DNA from: Adiantum capillus-veneris
Taxonomy: Eukaryota; Streptophyta; Polypodiopsida; Polypodiales; Pteridaceae
Length of the DNA: 64,000 bases
NCBI GenBank assembly: GCA_014529385.2
Contig: CM043958.1
Location: forward strand, 122,234,817-122,298,816
Reading direction: 5' to 3'
The notes under the pieces are model-generated. The model saw only the letters and a program-made list of their open reading frames with translations, had not been told where the DNA came from and did no database searches. Of this stretch, positions 42,327 to 55,411 are shown one piece after another (position 1 is the stretch's first letter; every line of letters starts with the position of its first letter). The translations under genes and the position numbers were made by a program.

Positions 42327-44148
42327 GACCTAAACTAGGAAAAAACACGAGCGTCTTGTGAAGTTATCCTTTAACTTCCTCTAGGATCTCCTAGAGTAGA
42401 AACTTTCTTTTTAGAAATTTCATAGCTTAAGATTGTCGTCTTTTGCTGTGTACATGTAGCTTGGAGGTAAGTTGTACTTGCTGAGTGCCTTTAGGATTGT
42501 AGGATTGTAGAACTAGATTAGGATTTTGAGAATGATTGATAGACGAGACAAGTCTTAAGATCAATGCTTAGGAAACCATAAAAAACAAGAAAACGAGTGT
42601 TTGTGAACACTTTCCACAACCCCATTGCATGAGAACCTAGGAGTAGGGTAAGTAGGATCCGATGTGGATTTCAGAACATTGTTCTCTTCGAAAGAATCAT
42701 TGTGAGTTGTTATTTGAAGTTACAGAATTTCAGGTCTACGGCTAGAAATAACACAAAAAGACTGCAAATCACTCAATCCGACTAGAGAGTATGCTTAAAA
42801 GTTGTATGAACCAATGGATAAGCTCAAGGACACATTGAGGTAAAAATTTCAAGAGTTTGTGAAAACTCAGATTCTATACTTTTTGTTGACATTTTAGGCC
42901 AAATTAAGTTTTGACTTGATATATAGGCTTAAAATAGCTCCTGAAAAGACTGTCCATTGAAAAAGTGCAAAAAAATGTTCATTTTGGGCATAAAGTAAAT
43001 AATCATGATTATTTACTTTCAGCTCAAATTTGACCAAGGTTGATACCAGTGACTCATAGCATGTGTACAAACAACTTTTATAAAGGCATATAGAATTTGG
43101 ATCACCCAAATGACCAAAAACTGGGTAAAAACTAAAGTGTGTAGTGACTTTCAAGAACTTAGTGTAAATTGGGAAAAAAATTGTCCAAACTCAATGAAAT
43201 TTGATTCATAGGCTTATATTGATGTGATAGACATGTGAACATGCTCACTTGACAAAAAAGATGCAAAAATTTACCAGAAAAAAATATTTGCGATTATTTA
43301 CATTTGCCTCATTTTTCAACTTTCTGACTAAGTTAGCATACCACTAGTTTTACCATGTTGTAATAAGCCCACAAACCAAATTTGGTAAGATTTGGATCAT
43401 TGGATTAAAAATTGTGACCAAATTTGTAAACTTAGTTTGTAGACACAAAACCGATGACCATTTGACCAAAAAATTGTCCAAACTTGATGAAACTTGGCTA
43501 GAGACCTTAAGTTGAAGTGCTTAACAGATCTATGTCAAGATTGGGACAAAAACTTGTAGAAAATTAGCTAGAGTAAATAATCGTGATTATTTACATCTGC
43601 TACAAAAAATTGATAATCTTGCACATTTGAGTATACCACAAGGTTAAGCATATCAAGTAGACCACACAAATTAATTTTGGTGAAATTTGGCTCACAAAAG
43701 TGAGACTTAAGCCAAAGTCTTGAAAACCGAGTCTGCAGACACGAAACATTTGATAAACTTGAACAAATTTTGTCCAAACTTAGTGAACTTGTCTAGGGAC
43801 CTTAATAGGTTGTGCACTTGGAAAATCAAGCCCAAAAGTGTAAAAAACTGAGAAAAGTAAATAATCGTAATTATTTACTACTGCTACACAGAGAAACCAA
43901 TTTCGACTTTTGAGCTTGTATAGTGTTAGACCAACATAATACAAGGCCACCGGGAAACTTTGGGTTCAATCGGATCCAAATTGGTACAGTTCACTCAGTT
44001 TTTAGGTTGCAGATGAGTCCTTTTGATACAGGAATCAAGTTGCAGACAAGGAATCGGCAGCTTGACAGAAGTTGCAATCAAGTCAAGTGGAAGAAATTGA
44101 CAAGTCAATCCAAAGGTAAGTACTCTATCTAGGTCTTCACAAGTCTAT
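42327..44148 (+). other. Element B leader with about 285-bp tandem repeats and palindromes
   Basis: About four diverged units between about 42,880 and 43,945. Each carries G-T-A-A-A-T-A-A-T-C near-palindromes at 42996, about 43,281, 43573 and 43857, and text around TTTGACCAA and TTGTCCAAACTTGATGAAA. No coding function seen. Confidence 0.8.
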
Positions 44149-44880
44149 ATGAACCTTAGAGCTGGTCATGTACTAGGAAATCAAGGCATATTTGGAGAAA
44201 CCTCCAGTAGAGTATCCACCGAAGAGAGTGTGAATCAAGGCAATCCCTTGCACACTATCCTTGAAGAAGTCTCAGACACTTTTTCAGATTCAACATCTGA
44301 AATGTCGTCCTACTCGACTCACTCAGAAATCGGAACGACAGTGCACTACAAGCATATACTCTCTTTTTATCACACTAATTGCCATAGAGCTCAGGTTTAC
44401 CTGGATCTTAACAAAGAGTATGCTATTTGCATTGATGACCATAGTATTGAGTTTGAAGAGGAGACCAGGGCAAACAAACAAGGAAAAATGTACATGGATA
44501 GAAATAGAACTCAGTATTTACAAGTTTAAAACCCTGACATGATAGACAAATGGGGGTTAGAAGTAAACACTATAATTCCAGACATGGCAGCAAAAGAAGG
44601 ACTAGCAACTTTAGAATTCGAGGGATACGATCAAGTCTATTTGAAGCCTTTGAAACGGCTTAGTACAGACAATCCTAGGATCGGAGTCTATTGTTGGGAG
44701 GATAGAAACGTCAAAGACCTTCTGTGGACTTCGCATGCCAAATCAGGACAATTAACACCCATGAAGATCATCTATATCTTCAAGATCAAGGATAAGGTAT
44801 CAGCAAACCTACCAACCTACCTGTTTAGGGATTGTTATAACAACAACTTTGTTATGACGACTCTTGAGGAGGTGGAATAA
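44149..44880 (+). pseudogene. Element B pre-gag ORF, one in-frame stop
   Basis: Two open pieces in one frame (44149-44529, 44539-44880). It starts with N-L-R-A-G-H-V-L, comparable to N-L-R-S-G-R-V-L at the start of the element C gag ORF. Motifs Y-L-D-L-N-K-E-Y and Y-M-D-R-N-R-T-Q-Y resemble the Y-x-D-x-x-G-x-x-Y repeat of element F, and the text following the second (N-P-D-M-I) also resembles F. No known domain otherwise. By position it is the N-terminal part of Gag or a separate leader protein. Confidence 0.6.
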
Positions 44881-45089
44881 ACCAAATACCAAGGGTACTC
44901 CATAAGAGGTTGGATATTGAGCCAAGGACCAGAAACTATTCCAAGAGATGAACACCGTGAGAGATCTTCTGAGACTAATGTTAAGAAACCAAAACCACCT
45001 CATCATGAAGAAAACTGGGTGACACTAAAGCCATTCCAGGGCTACACGAGTCACTATTTCCAACCGAATGGTTTGAAGGACTCTGAATA

Positions 45090-45755
45090 GGATCAACTGC
45101 CAGGAGACCGGGAGTTGAACCAAACAAACGTGTCAGACCATCTGATTTTCAAAAATGGGTCAGAAAACACACTGGATCGGGGGATCCATATGACCACTTA
45201 GCAAGCTTTAAGCAGGTGCTAAGAGCAGAATACATATTCGATTTTCATACTCAATTCGAGGGGTTTGGAATGACATTAGAAGGAAAAGCATCGACATGGT
45301 TCCAAAACATTCCACCAAGTTCAATCATGGACTTAAATACCTTAGCTCAAGGATTTGTAGCTGCTTGTTCCAAAACAGGGACCAAACACAATACGGTAGC
45401 TCAAATCTACAGCTTTAAACAGAAACAAGGCGAGTCTGCTAGGGATTGTGCAACTCAAATGAAATAATACATTGCCAGATGCCCAGAGCTAGAGATACCA
45501 GCAGAAGAACGACTAGTATCATTGTTTCTAGAGGGACTGCTAAACAAAGAACTTCACGCTATATTGTATAGCAAGAAGCATACAACGTTAGAAGAGTGTG
45601 TGTCAGATGATATTGACTTAGGAGACAATTGTGATATTTTCAATGCAGAAGATGTCCTTAAGGATAACCAAAGTGAGAAAACAACATCCAACAAACCAGC
45701 TCCAGTGGGAACGGTCGCTGCAACCACTTTCAGCCATAGAAGACATGATGAATAA
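45090..45755 (+). pseudogene. gag: Element B Gag core
   Basis: From a frame change near 45,100 it reads W-V-R-K-H-T-G-S-G-D-P-Y-D-H-L-A-S-F-K, then F-E-G-F-G-M-T-L-E-G-K-A-S-T-W-F, L-A-Q-G-F-V-A-A-C, Y-S-F-K-Q-K-Q-G-E-S-A-R-D: the retrotrans_gag core. A stop at 45465-45467 is followed in the same frame by E-E-R-L-V-S-L-F-L-E-G-L-L. The pre-gag ORF is in another frame, so the two were separated by a frameshift. Confidence 0.88.
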
Positions 45756-45769
45756 CATGCAAAAAGCAC

Positions 45770-46470
45770 CTATGAGAGGACCAGGACAAGGGATACCTCA
45801 ACAGGGACAACCAATTAGGCCGCAAAAATGGTGTGAAATCGAGGGTAAATGGACCAACCATGAGACCAATGAGTGCTATTACTGAATCAAAGTATGATGG
45901 GAATGTTAAGTACGTGCGTATGAGGCCACAAGGACAATCCATGTACAAATTTCAACCTAATATGGTCCCAGCTCAAAGACTACCGATGGGTATGGAAAGA
46001 CCTCAACCCGTGTTGGGTCAACAACCTCCATATCCGGGACATAATGCAATGCCTGTAAAGTACATGCATCCAGAGGGAGTCATAGATGAACAAGCACTAG
46101 TGCTTGTTACACCCTATGCTGAGCTTAGTCCATCTACAGTAGTGGGAGAAGGAGATTGGTATAATTCACATCCACCACCAATGGAAGAACCTGTGGCTTA
46201 TACTCCACCAGAGCTTGCACCAATGTACTATGTGGCTAATCAAGGTGTTAGACCGCCTATGGTAAGACCCATGATTAAGCCCATAACTAGAAACTGTCAT
46301 AATTGTGGTGCAGATGATCATTGGAAAAATGAATGTCCATAGCCTGAAAAAAACCTCAAGTTAGTTGAAGCTTATTGCATACAATGTTGCAAAAAGGGAG
46401 GACACTTCTCGGAAGATTGTCCAAAAAATCCTTTTAACAAGGGCAACACAGTGGTGAATGTACTCTAAGT
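45770..46470 (+). pseudogene. gag: Element B Gag C-terminus with two zinc knuckles
   Basis: Pro/Met-rich linker followed by a canonical CCHC knuckle, CHNCGADDHWKNEC. An in-frame stop follows, then C-I-Q-C-C-K-K-G-G-H-F-S-E-D-C, in which five residues separate the second Cys and His instead of four. Two knuckles in Gag are usual for this group. Frames end at 46,340 and about 46,466. Confidence 0.85.
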
Positions 46471-47336
46471 GATACCTAGTAACTCATTTGAGAGTGAAAC
46501 GGTTGTTCCAATCAAGGTAATCACCAGAGCCCAGGCTAAGAAAAAGAAACATAAGTCCTCCGATGATTTAGAAAATACAAAAATTTCCTCTCCAAAGACC
46601 AAACGAAGCAGAAACAAAAGGTATGAGATAAGAAAATAGAAACAAAGGGCTGAAATCGAGGAGAAAGCAAAGAAGCAATTCTAGGAAAAGGTGAAAGAAA
46701 CTGGAAGCGAAATCAAGGAAACCACTGTGAAATTTGGAGGATCAATTTTGGTTGATAAAATTTTTGAGCCTATTAATACAGCCTTGGAAGCTTACCAAGC
46801 GAGACTTAAAGCGGGCCAAAAAATGAAAAACAAATGAAAAAACTATCCTTCTCTAGACATGGAAGTAGCTAAGCTTGAAGCTTATCAAAATTTGGTAAGA
46901 ATCACGCAAGAGATGCTGGAAAAACAAAGACCCAAGCTCGATAGTATCACAAAACCTGAGGAGCTTGTGGTAAGAGACAATAAAGAAAATACAAAGTGGT
47001 GGTAGAATCCCACCTTGAAACAAAAGCGCCAGAACTTATAGTGTTGGACAACGAAGATGCCTTAGATGGAATTCCATTTGTAGAAGAAGACTGGCCAGGA
47101 CTCTTATGGGAAAAAGTTAGAGAGATCAATGATGGGAGCCTAACTCTTAAGTCAGCTCCTATAGAGGAAGTTTGGTTAGACAATCTACCTCCTGATATGG
47201 ACATGGATGTACAATCCTTGTATGGGGATTGCGGATCTGAAGCTTCAGAAATGTCTAAACCATTGACCTTGAAAACATTACCCTCTTACTTGGGAGACAA
47301 CGAAGATGAATGCATAGTGTGTAAATGCAGTCTTAC
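46471..47336 (+). pseudogene. Element B pol, N-terminal linker, cut by element C
   Basis: First a Lys/Glu-rich coiled-coil-like stretch with several stops (46,500-46,990), then an acidic frame from 46,996 that stays open up to the C insertion at 47,336. The same phase reopens at 62,827. No catalytic motif in this part. The remaining text of the long frame past 47,337 is element C LTR and not protein. Confidence 0.75.
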
Positions 47337-47676
47337 TGTTAATCCTCACGGCTCACGGACACCCTATCACCTACGAGACGGACGTTGTAACCTACGGTGG
47401 ACATTGTGTTATTTATTTGGTAGAGTCAGGTACCGGGCTTGTCGGTCCAATAGGAAAAGGGTAAGAGTGATTGCCGATGAGAGACGCACTCTAACTGGGA
47501 CATTCAAGGGATTAGTTGGCTAAGCATGGGAGCCCAAGTGTGAATGGGGTGAGCTCATATAAAAGCCAACTAAACCTAAAATTCACTCATTATCTCATTT
47601 GTGCAATAGAAGAGTGCTCTTGCTCCATCTCCATCTCCATCTTCTTCTTCTTCACCTCCTTGTGTGTGTATGTGTG

Positions 47677-47739
<63 letters not shown>

Positions 47740-47975
47740 ACGATCGAGCATTGCGGCGGCACGACGGCGGTGAAGCGGTTGAGCGCAACATAGCGGTGTC
47801 TCCTTCTTCTTCGCGACGAGGAATCCTCCACGGCAGGAGCATAGAGCGGTGAGTGACACACCATTGCCCTCTTTTGAGCTTACTAGTTAAGCTAGTTGTG
47901 TGCTTGGAGTCATCTATGGCTCGCACACAGTGTTAGGCAAGGCCCTTGCTTCGACAGTGCGGCAAGGAGCGCACA
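47337..47975 (+). repeat. Element C 5' LTR, 639 bp
   Basis: Matches 62228-62826 with few substitutions. It contains a 59-bp (AG)n tract at 47680-47738 where the 3' copy has only about 14 bp, which accounts for most of the length difference. The 3' copy has more CCATCT units. Confidence 0.95.
47558..47565 (+). promoter_or_regulatory. TATA box in element C LTR
   Basis: TATAAAAG after GAGCTCA, identical in the 3' LTR at 62449-62456. Probable RNA polymerase II core promoter of the element; start site inferred about 30 bp downstream. Confidence 0.75.
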
Positions 47976-47979
47976 TTTT

Positions 47980-47997
47980 TGGCGCCGTTGCCGGGGA
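47980..47997 (+). promoter_or_regulatory. Element C primer-binding site, Asp tRNA type
   Basis: TGGCGCCGTTGCCGGGGA, perfect complement of plant tRNA-Asp 3' end, four bases after the LTR. Confidence 0.95.
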
Positions 47998-48920
47998 ATC
48001 GCCCTGCACTAAGCCCAAGAGGCACTTTGTGCTTCTCCTATGAGTTGTTTGTAGTAGGAAAGAAGAGGAAGAGAAAGAGGAATGAGTTATTTTTCTACAA
48101 GTTGTTAATTTCTGTATTGTCTGTAAGTTCTGTGATTTTTGCATAATGTTGTGTTTTCTGTTTGCACACAGTCTTTGCACAATTAGTAGTCGTTAGCTTG
48201 TTCGCAGTGAATGAATAGGTAGGAAGGCAGTTAGCAATTTCTGTTTGCACACAGTCTGTACACAGTTTTCTGTCAAGGTTTGCCTGCACACAGTCTTTGC
48301 ACAGTAAGGTAGTGAGAGAGGAAGTAGGTGGACAGTTAGCCCACTGTCAGTAAGCAGTTAGCAGAGTGGTTAACAGATTAGTTAGTGGTTAGCAGCACTG
48401 TTAGTAAGTAGATAAGGTAGTGAGCTGTTGACAGAGAGGTTAGGTAGGTGTTGACAGTGAAAGGGTCACCTTAACCGCGCGCGGTCGTCGCCTTAAAAAA
48501 GAAAAAGTAAAAAAAAAAAAAAACGGGATCAGGATCATTTTCCCAAGCCCAAGCCTCAGTCCTCAGTCTTTTGATATATACTAGACTCACTTTTATATAT
48601 ATACCCTACCCCCTCAAGAGGGAATGAGAGCATGTGGGGCAAGTCCTCCACTCTCCTCCCTTCTCTTCCCACTTGCACCCTTAGACTTTCTAATTTGGGC
48701 CTAGTTCCCTACTAGAAATTGACGGTTTTAGGGATTCCGAGGGCATAAAGTGACCAAACGGAGGGCTGTAAAGCACGGCACGTCCCTCTGACCAAGACGC
48801 TCGTTTTGAGCTATCATACGTTCTATTCTATAGCTGGGTCAGAAAAAAAAGGACCAAAAAATCAAAAAATTTAAAAAAATTAAGAAAAGACTTGGGTTGC
48901 AAAACACCCAAAAATACTAG
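47998..48920 (+). other. Element C leader
   Basis: About 920 bp with many diverged CACACAGTCT / GCACAGT and TTAGCAG/TTAGTAG repeats (48,160-48,460), then A-rich runs. No ORF of note. Confidence 0.75.
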
Positions 48921-51900
48921 GTGAGCAGCCTTCACGGGCACTCACTAACACTTCTAGGGGATCCAAGTCATATGAACCTACGCTCTGGACGAGTGTTAGA
49001 GCACGAGCATATTGGTAGTGCCTCCATTTACGCGGGCACCCATTATTCCTCCACCCTAGGTTCTGAACCTTCGGCCGGGACTCAAGGTAGCGCGACCCAA
49101 GATCCTCATATCGCGTCTAGTGATTCTTCCTCTGACTACGAAGTCATGGAGGGGTATCCTACACCAAACCCTGATAGTTGAAGTCAAGACATGCATGCCA
49201 TGGGCCCACGGCCCGGGTCCAACGTGTTTAGCCGCTTAAAAGAGACCCTTAGTAGAGCTACTCGCTTCGAACATGCGGTTAATGAAATAAATGAAGGGAG
49301 TGGGGAAGTAAATTCGTTATTCATGCCTAAAATAGACCCTATGCTTCCTGAGAGTGTGCATGTGAATGTTCCATCCACTGCACCTCCTGATCCTTTAGGA
49401 CTATCTCCCTCTGAGGTTTTACTACCCGATGGTAGGAGTCTTGCCGAAGTACAAGAGATCGAACGCTATATGCAAGCAACAAGGGAGAGGGAAATTGAGA
49501 ACCTACGAAGGCTAGAACAAAGTCGAGCCCTGAAAGCAAAGGCTCCTATGACAACAATCATGCCAGACGAGCAACCGAGTGCTCCCAAGGTAGCAGTCAC
49601 GGAGGGGCAAGCGATGGGGAGCAATAATGCTTCCACTTCGAGGGAAACCTCCAGCACGCCAGGCCTAGATGGGATATTCCTAAACGAAAATTGGGAGTAT
49701 GACCTACAAGCAGAAGCTTTAACTGATCCGTACACAGGACACACCTATCATGTGGGTTGGTTAGATGTTCTACAATCCACATCGGGTGCTACTAGCATAG
49801 ATGAGCAACAACAGAAAGTCTGTGATGTCCTCCATAGGATTGTCGAGTTAGAAAGACAGAACACAGGGATCAACATGTCTTCAACAGGCCTAATGAGATT
49901 CTTGGATACGGGAAAGGCCAACCAACCAACCCTATCACAAATGGAGACTCCCTCAGTGAGCCCCATTGATCCTCCATATGTTGTTTCGCCAGGAGCCTCA
50001 GTACAATCTGAGCCCACAAGTGGCAGCTTTAGCTTCCCAGATCTAGCTCATCTTTCTCTTAATGACACTACGGCTACCATACATATCCCAGTGGTGAGCA
50101 TGACAAGAAGTACACCATGGAGTTCATTTGTTAACACTGCGCCGATGCCTAGTAGCACAGTGCCCCCAACTATACCTACATGTATGTATCAATCGTGTGC
50201 ACCTGTCGTACCTCAGCCTCATGTAGCTCCTACACCTCCGATTATTCCAAGAGCTTACAATCCACAATGGCATTATCCAAGCTCTTATACAAGTGGAGCC
50301 ATGCCGTTTAATAATAACATGCCATATCAGGCACCCCCTATGCCTAGGACCACGCCTGTAAACTTTCGACCACCGTCTGGTACACCACCATACGAAATAT
50401 GGGACCCAAGAGCCGCGCGTATGTCAAGGCCAAGGCCAACTCCCATCTCACATGTGGTTCCAGGAGCACATACACCCATTATACCTGCTCAAATAGGAGA
50501 TTTGGCAGCATTTGCTCAAACTATCGGTCGCTCTATTGCGGAAAACATGCGTAGTGCACCTGATAGAGAGCCTAGGAGCAAGGCAGTTCAAGTAGCTAAG
50601 CTCACACAGAAATTCAGTGGAGACGGAGATGCTAGAAAGCATATGGAAGTCTTTGAACATGTGTGCGATTCCTTGGAAGAGCACAATGGGCTACATACGT
50701 GTAAGGCTTTGAGTTTGACCCTAAGCGGAAAGGCTGGAGATTGGTATAGAACCTTAAGAGTAGAAGAGAAAACGATCTACTCTACTCTTAGGAGACTGTT
50801 CTTAAAAGAATACATACAAGAGGGAGTACTTTGGGGTGTAGCCTCTCAGCTCCAGAAAGCCCAACGGGAAGAAGGTGAATCCGTGATAGACTTCATTAGT
50901 CGCCTAAAGAATTTGAATTCTCGATGCAATCCAAACGAGAGATTCAACAACAACCAATTGCTCGATAGATTCATTAGGGGACTACGACATGAAAGTATCT
51001 ATAATGGCCTAGTCATTAGAGGTATCACTACTTGGGAAGCAGTCACCATGAATGCAATCCAATTGGAGGATAATTTAATGATTGCAGGAGAAAGAGTGTC
51101 CGCCGAGCCGAAGTCTAGTAGCTCGCAAGCGTCAGGGCATGAGCCAATGAAGATAAAGCCAATCGTGAAAGAGCAAACGATATCTGAGATGACTTTGGCA
51201 GATCTCACCAAGGCCATCCAAGAAAGCCTTAGGGGTAATCGTGCTCCACAAAACACTCATATGTATCCAAGAAGGGAGCAACAATGGTGATCAATTTGCT
51301 TGGGCCCACATACTACGAGTGAATGCCCTACTTTCAGAGTAAAGTTTAACGGGACTTGTAACGCGTGCGGTAGGTATGGCCATCAAGCGAAGGATTGCCT
51401 AATGCTTAAACGCATCATGGAAAATAGATCGCCTATAGCTTGGGCAGACTCACCTCGAATTCCTGCATCGATGCCTACCCCACCCATGGAGCAACAGTTG
51501 CCATTACAGCACATGGTCCCTAGAACCCAAAATGTGGTCCAAACCACACCGTTGCCACCTCCAGTGCTAGGACCGCAACCCCCTCATCCAAGAGTTACAC
51601 CTATGAACCAAATAGGTTGCAAGTCATCTAGTACTTATGTAGATTGCGAAGAGGACATAGACTCTAGTATCACCTATGGAGTCGACATGCTTGAGGAGTG
51701 TCCCATGTACTATATGGAAGACCATTGGGGACAAATCAAACCGGTATATCAAGCTATTGCGCTAGCAGCAAGAGGCCAAAACATTAATAGTTTTGCCAGG
51801 AGACCACCTCTTCAGTGCTACGAATGTGGTGGACCACATCGAGTAGCTGAGTGCCCCATTAGAATGCAAAAGAATGTTGCACTAATGCAAACAAGTCAAG

Positions 51901-52619
51901 GGAGTGCATTGGCAATGCCAATACTCACTTGTAATCGTTGTGGCATAGATCATTTGATTGCACAGTGTCCTAACAATCCAAACGCACCGAAAATCACACC
52001 ATTGAACTTAATAGAGATTGTTGATGGGACACCACCAACTATAAACATAGCACCAGTGAATGCACTCACACGGTCGATGCTCCAAAAGCAAAATTACATC
52101 CTCGAAGAGAGAGATGTTGCATCCATTGGCCGAGCAAGAAAGAAGAAAACACGAAGAAAGAAATCCCTTAATGCTTCTAGCTCAAAACCTAGTTCAAAGA
52201 CTAACATAGGGACAGGAGAGGATCCCGTGTATATGAATGACCCTGAGGATGACTTAGATTCCATAGAGACCACGGAGACCAACACTGTTACTACAAAGGA
52301 AAAAGCCAGCGAGGAGGATCACGACAGGGAATTACGACGAACACCAAAAGAGTATTCAAAGTTAAACCACCCAGTTGCGAACCCCCAAGATAAGCCACGA
52401 GAGACAAAAAATGAGGATTGCAAGAGAAAGATTGGAACCTATCCAAACCCAACAGTGGAAATTGAACGAGTCCAACAACTGAGGGGTTTGGTGGAAGAAA
52501 CTCAACGAACATTAGAACCTGAACCCAAACATATCCAGATGTCGGACACAGTGTTTCCCACACAAGTTCAACCTCACAAGAACTACAGGCCGTTAGCTAT
52601 ACCCAGTATCATTCGGTAA
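48921..52619 (+). pseudogene. gag: Element C Gag, about 1,230 codons, two in-frame stops
   Basis: Three open pieces (48921-49181, 49191-51290, 51300-52619) share one frame; each is ended by a single TGA. The second has a coiled-coil-like helix, a D-P-Y-T-G-H-T-Y motif, a Pro-rich middle, and then the gag core (L-T-Q-K-F-S-G-D-G-D-A-R-K-H, W-Y-R-T-L, F-I-S-R-L-K-N-L-N-S-R-C-N-P). The third has one CX2CX4HX4C knuckle (CNACGRYGHQAKDC) and two CX2CX3HX4C knuckles (CYECGGPHRVAEC, CNRCGIDHLIAQC), then a Lys-rich and acidic tail. Gag is much longer than usual for Gypsy. Two single-base stops suggest recent decay. Confidence 0.9.
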
Positions 52620-52735
52620 GAGAGTGAGGGTAGGACATCTGAAAGTGGACACACACCTTTCCTACCAGAGAGAATGTTTGGTGAGGGAATGCCCGACCCC
52701 CTTGAGGAAGTGGAGATTCCATCTTCACCATTCTC

Positions 52736-53275
52736 TTGTTAGGGTCCTACGTCCCACAAGATGCCATTAAATGTTGCCAAATTGATGGATTTATGTCTTC
52801 AGAAGTTAGAACCACCATCATGTCCAAACTATATAAAGACCCCGAGCTAGTCTCAGCTCTTCGAGCCTTCCTCAATGGAGAATTACAGGCCGGATTACCA
52901 CAGTTTGCACATATGAACAAACCTGACTCAGTAATGAATGATGAGGAACATTTAGCACCACCATCTGACCTAGTGGGACATGAATCTATAATTGAAGTAC
53001 CCGTTAACAAGTTGGGGCAATCCTTTGAAGGTGATGAATCTAATGCTACTCTACCAATCACTACTAAAGGATTAACTGTAAAGGGGGTCCTTGACGGTGG
53101 TGCGGGAGTCAGCATGGTGACAAAGAGTTGTTGGGAGTCTATGGGGCGACCTCACCTTGAAGCCACAAGCGTAGTGATAAAAATGGCTAATGGATCTATT
53201 GTTACGCCTATTGGAATGCTAAAGGATCTCAGAATCAAGGTCTTGGGACACAAGGTAAGGTAGACTTTCATTGTT
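52736..53275 (+). pseudogene. Element C pol protease, active site D-G-G-A
   Basis: In a new frame after gag. The retropepsin loop reads V-L-D-G-G-A-G-V-S (Asp at residue 120); the family has D-S-G-A or D-T-G-A, so Gly replaces Ser/Thr. A TAG at 53261-53263 interrupts the domain before the M-I-L-G-R-P-F-M motif, which follows in the same frame at the start of the next piece. Compared with element B, which keeps D-S-G-A, this protease is likely weak or dead. Confidence 0.88.
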
Positions 53276-55411
53276 ATGGATTTTTCCAAGCATCCTATGT
53301 CATTTGAGATGATCTTAGGGCGTCCATTCATGAGGGAAGCAAAAATGGTGCATGACTGGTCCAAAAACCACGTCTACTTACAGTTCCAAGACTCTGTCAT
53401 TCGAGTTGATCTTTTAAGTGGTCGAACGCATCCTCTAGGAAATAAATTCATCATTGATAATCGATCAGACACAACAATTCACTCAGCTCCATTACAGTAT
53501 TGTTACACGTGTAACAAAGACATAGATATTGGGGAGAACTCTCCTTATATGGATTTCCTACCCGGAATGGCTGAGTCAGACAATGTCGATTGGGTGCACC
53601 TAGCGGCAACTATAGATACATGGGGAGCTAGAGGAACAACCTGGGTAACACCAGATGGGGAAGAGATACCACACATTGCACCAGTAAACATGTTAGGTGT
53701 AGCGTATGTAACATCCGATGATAAGAAAGAGGCACACCTACCTGAGAGTGAAACCGATGATTCCTCAAAGGCTTCAGGCCAATACACATCAGAAATGGAA
53801 TCTCAGGGAGAAATGGATTCAGAACTTGAAGAAACATCGAGTGAACCAAGTATAGAAACTGAACACTCAAGGCCTAGGACGACCATCTATGGTAATTTAT
53901 ATGAGAGTGAAGAAGATACAAGTGAAGACCTATCAGGCGAGTCGAGTTCAAACATTTACCAAAATCAAAACCTTAACAAGAAACAAAGGTCATATAAGAG
54001 ACGACGATATCGAGCAAATGTGAGAGCTAGGATAAACAAGGAAAGATCTACTGCAGAATGGCTTAGCTATCTAGGGGCATGTGATGCTCATCGAAAGCTA
54101 GTAGACAATTGGGGTGAACATCTCCAGAGTGTCATGTGGTGCAGCCCGCGACCCATTGACCTCGCTCAATTGGAGGTTACAGAGCCGAAATTGAGTCGAA
54201 CTATAAGAAGACGTCAAAACCGAGAGTTAGCACAACAACAAAAGGAGGCAGAACTGAAAGAAAGGTCTCTGTCAGGACAAGAGCCTACTGACTTACATAT
54301 GGCTCCTGAACATTTTAAATCTTATACCACAGGGGAGCGAAAGGTTGTGTATGCCAAAGCCCAACGAATACCTACCAATGGAAGCAGTGGAGTCTTTGAT
54401 GGTCCAGCGGTAGTTAAAGAGATAGAATTAGCAGAACCAGGTGAGGAGTTTAAACCAGTCTTTATTGCTCAAGACCTTACCGAAACTGAAGAGGCTGTAA
54501 TTAAGGAGCTTCTCAAGGAATACAAGGATATCTTTGCTTGGACATATCATGACATGAAGGGCGTTCCACCTTCTGTGGTGCAACATACAATTCCCATGAT
54601 CAACATTGCTAAACCCGTCCAGCAACGACCCTATCCAATGAATCCTAAGTACGCCAAAATTGTACAAGAGGAGATTGAAAAACTTATCCAATGTGGATTC
54701 ATATACCCTATTGAGCACTCAGAATGGGTTTCTCCAATAGTCATTGTGCCAAAAAAGAATGGGAAACTAAGAGTGTGCGTAGACCTCAAGAAAGTTAATG
54801 CAGCTACTAGGAGAGATCATTATCCCTTGCCATATTCAGAACATGTGCTTGAAAGAGTTGCAGGCAAGGAAGCTTATAGCTTTTTAGATGGGTACTCTGG
54901 TTACAATCAAATCACAATTGCATTAGAGGACAAAGCTAAAACTGCTTTTATCACAGAGTTTGGAGTGTTTGCATTTCGTGTTATGACTTTTGGCTTAACA
55001 AATGCCCCTGCTACATTCCAACAATTAATAAACACTGCGTTTAAAGAATTTCTAAGGGAGTTTTGTGAAGCTTTCCTATACGACCTTTGTGTTTATTCTT
55101 CTTGGGAGAAGCATTTGTTATATCTACGAAAAATATTTGAAAGGTGCAGATTTTATCGCATCTCATTGAACCCTTTCAAATGCCAATTTTGGGTTAAGCA
55201 TGGAGTCATTCTAGGGCATATAGTGTCCAAGAACGGGATATCCACAAATGAGAGTAAGATTAAAGCCATTGACGATTTGCCACCACCTACTAACTATAAA
55301 GGAGTTCAAAGATTTATGGGCCATGTTGGTTATTATCGAAGGTTTTATTTAAACTTTGCCGAGATAGCGCGTCCATTGTACAAGCTTCTTATCGAGTTTC
55401 ACTGGACGTAA
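53276..55411 (+). pseudogene. pol: Element C pol: end of protease, linker, reverse transcriptase
   Basis: 711 codons. After M-I-L-G-R-P-F-M comes a 350-residue acidic and then basic linker, then RT: P-Y-P-M-N-P, I-E-K-L-I-Q-C-G-F-I-Y-P, W-V-S-P-I-V-I-V-P-K-K-N-G, V-C-V-D-L-K-K-V-N, G-Y-S-G-Y-N-Q-I, F-G-L-T-N-A-P-A-T-F-Q. The catalytic box, expected as a-x-D-D-F, reads L-Y-D-L (residues 601-604), so one of the two metal-binding Asp residues is Tyr. The thumb (L-G-H-I-V-S, Y-Y-R-R-F) follows. A TAA at 55409-55411 separates RNase H in the same frame. Confidence 0.93.
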
